Shown in pieces: positions 7,063 to 8,474 of a DNA stretch of 8,474 nt. The notes under the pieces were generated by a model, which saw nothing but the letters and a program-made list of their open reading frames with translations, ran no database searches and was not told where the DNA came from. Position numbers and translations under genes: made by a program. The DNA is taken from contig JAWUVO010000084.1 of assembly GCA_034112325.1 (NCBI GenBank), forward strand, positions 1-8,474. Direction: 5' to 3'. Source of the stretch: Bermanella sp034112325 (lineage in GTDB: Bacteria; Pseudomonadota; Gammaproteobacteria; Pseudomonadales; Oceanobacteraceae). Position 1 is the stretch's first letter; each line of letters opens with the position of its first letter.

Positions 7063-7224
7063 AAATACCTTTGTATAAGCCTTAGATTTTAATCCTATTT
7101 TTATCTAGCTCTTCCGCTAAATAGAGCGCCCAAAAGCTATATTAAAAGGACTATTACATTATGGGTTTCACTTCCAGACCGTTTATTTTCTACTAGACTA
7201 TAAGGGTGGATAATTCACTTAACA

Positions 7225-8474
7225 TTGAGTACGGGGCAAGCTGTAATTAAACCATCACAATCCATTTTGGATCGCTTACTAATAAAAGTGTTACCTGCTC
7301 GTTTTTTAACGGGTGAGGATGCATTTCGAGCGAAGGTGTTATGGCTGTACTCCACTTCATTAGGAGGGCTTGGCAGCCTTATTCTAGCTGGACTGACATT
7401 AGCCGAAGGGACTGTACCTGGTCGTCGATTAGTGACAGTTATACTCGCCGCTTTGTTGTTAGGTGTGACGGTACTTATGCGCTACGCCACGCATCTAACG
7501 TCGATTTCTGCTTATGTATTATTGATCACCATTTCTACTGTTTTTTATGTAGATTTTAACAACCTGTCTATTGAAGGCCCCAGCACCGTATTATGGATAG
7601 TGCCATTTACCTTAATGGCATTGCTATTTTCGTCAGTACGCCTATTTGCTATTTTTTGCTGTACATTTTCATTATTTATTTTAAATGTGGTGGCCTTACA
7701 TAAAGGGTGGTTGCCAGAGCCTATTATTAAACCGGAAAACTGGCTATATGCGCAATGCATGTATGTGCTTTTAGCCGTTGTAATGGTGGTTATATGTACT
7801 CGCGGAATGTCCGGTATTGCTAGCGATAACTTGCTTGAATTGAATAAAGAAATTAATAATAAGCAAAAGCATATTGAGCAAATTAACCAGTTAAAAGTTA
7901 TAGCTGAATCCTCTACTCAAAGTAAATCTATGTTTTTATCCACCATGAGTCATGAGCTACGCACGCCTCTTAATAGTGTAATTGGTAATGCCCAGTTGTT
8001 ATCTCGCGCAGATCTACCCGATAAATATCGAGTGCAAGCTAGGGATATAGCAACCGCTGGTAATCTATTGCTGATATTAATTAATGATATTTTAGATTTC
8101 AGTAATATTGAAGAAAGCCAGCTTAATTTAATTGAGAAGTCTTATGATATAAATCGACAAATTATAGAACTTACTCGCATGATGGAATCAAGGTTGAAAC
8201 CGTCGGTGAAAATTAACTTAACTCTACCCCATAAGACTTCATATATTTATGCAGACGAAAATCGTTTATCACAAGTGATCATGAATCTACTATCAAATAG
8301 TATTAAGTTTACTGAGCAAGGTGAGATCAAGGTGTCGTTAGAAGTTGAGAATAACAAAGATATTAAAATCTCTATTGCCGACACTGGTATTGGCATAAAG
8401 CCTGATGACATAAAAAAATTATTTACTCGTTTCACTCAAGTGACAGATGACTCGGCTAAAAATATGGAAGGCAC
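7225..8474 (+). CDS. Membrane sensor histidine kinase (3' end cut by window edge)
   Basis: Inner-membrane sensor kinase; about 416 codons are visible. Residue numbers assume the TTG at 7225. Six hydrophobic helices lie at about 38-60, 69-85, 93-111, 121-138, 140-158 and 173-194, with only short loops, so sensing is probably within the membrane or at its surface. A coiled-coil linker (about 203-238) leads to a HisKA domain, with FLSTMSHELRTPLNSVIGNA holding the phospho-accepting histidine, about H243. The HATPase domain has its N-box at NLLSNSIKF (354-362) and G1 box at DTGIGI (386-391). The window ends at KNMEGT, just before the last glycine motif. The HELRTPLN-type H-box and LFTRFTQV suggest the hybrid-kinase class, but a receiver would lie outside. 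The frame is open from 7204 with no ATG before 7477, which is inside helix 2. TTG 7225 is 15 bases after AAGGGTGG (7202-7209); TTG 7267 and GTG 7288 are alternatives. Signal and partner are unknown. Confidence 0.88.
   Translation, partial: MSTGQAVIKPSQSILDRLLIKVLPARFLTGEDAFRAKVLWLYSTSLGGLGSLILAGLTLAEGTVPGRRLVTVILAALLLGVTVLMRYATHLTSISAYVLLITISTVFYVDFNNLSIEGPSTVLWIVPFTLMALLFSSVRLFAIFCCTFSLFILNVVALHKGWLPEPIIKPENWLYAQCMYVLLAVVMVVICTRGMSGIASDNLLELNKEINNKQKHIEQINQLKVIAESSTQSKSMFLSTMSHELRTPLNSVIGNAQLLSRADLPDKYRVQARDIATAGNLLLILINDILDFSNIEESQLNLIEKSYDINRQIIELTRMMESRLKPSVKINLTLPHKTSYIYADENRLSQVIMNLLSNSIKFTEQGEIKVSLEVENNKDIKISIADTGIGIKPDDIKKLFTRFTQVTDDSAKNMEG

Larger units (their letters stand above)
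6983..7224. other. Divergent intergenic region between rnpB and the histidine kinase gene
   Basis: About 240 bases without a recognised protein gene. The rnpB-proximal part holds the two minus-strand promoter candidates. The kinase-proximal part is AT-rich. It contains a weak -10-like TATATT (7138-7143) without a matching -35 element, a short imperfect stem GCTCT/AGAGC (7108-7112 and 7123-7127), and an 11-codon open frame at 7161-7196. I see no convincing plus-strand promoter, no riboswitch and no tRNA. Confidence 0.5.

Noticed and set aside
7055..7071. Small inverted repeat AAGGT/ACCTT upstream of rnpB
   Set aside because: A five-base stem overlapping the distal -35 candidate, too short to call an operator or terminator.
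7545..7760. Minus-strand open frames opposite the histidine kinase
   Set aside because: The plus-strand frame encodes continuous membrane helices and kinase motifs, so the opposite frames are shadows.

Overview
The window looks like a chromosomal segment of a gammaproteobacterium. It carries the first part of the division and cell wall (dcw) cluster on the minus strand in the order mraZ, rsmH, ftsL, ftsI, murE, murF, mraY. Immediately upstream on the same strand is a type A RNase P RNA gene (rnpB) that closely resembles the enterobacterial one. MurE has the DNPR signature of meso-diaminopimelate ligases, as expected for a Gram-negative cell wall. The DNA is moderately AT-rich, and rnpB next to mraZ recalls Pseudomonas and related lineages. 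I would guess a marine gammaproteobacterium, but nothing in the window fixes the genus.

Layout: positions 1-148 hold the start of mraY, cut by the window edge. Positions 160-6343 are a tightly packed gene run: mraZ/rsmH, ftsI/murE and murE/murF overlap by 4 bases, ftsL/ftsI overlap by 11, and the other two gaps are 6 and 11 bases. This run is read from a good sigma-70-type promoter at 6405-6433. Between that promoter and mraZ lies a 10-bp-phased array of TGGGN-like boxes that matches the known autorepression site of MraZ. Positions 6583-6611 form a perfect hairpin that closes the rnpB unit. Positions 6613-6982 are rnpB, with a proximal promoter whose predicted start coincides with helix P1 and a possible second promoter further upstream.

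From about 7225 to the right edge, on the plus strand and divergent from rnpB, is the 5' part of a membrane histidine kinase with six predicted transmembrane helices, a coiled-coil linker, a HisKA domain and a HATPase domain cut just before its last glycine motif. It has no ATG near its start.

Together the dcw genes make the UDP-MurNAc-pentapeptide (MurE, MurF), pass it to the lipid carrier (MraY), and cross-link septal peptidoglycan (FtsI) within the divisome (FtsL). RsmH methylates 16S rRNA and MraZ regulates the operon. I see no phage, transposon, CRISPR array or defence system. The less ordinary points are the extended phased MraZ-box array, the non-ATG starts of ftsL, murE and the kinase, the in-frame amber stop between rsmH and ftsL, and the unclassified sensor region of the kinase.
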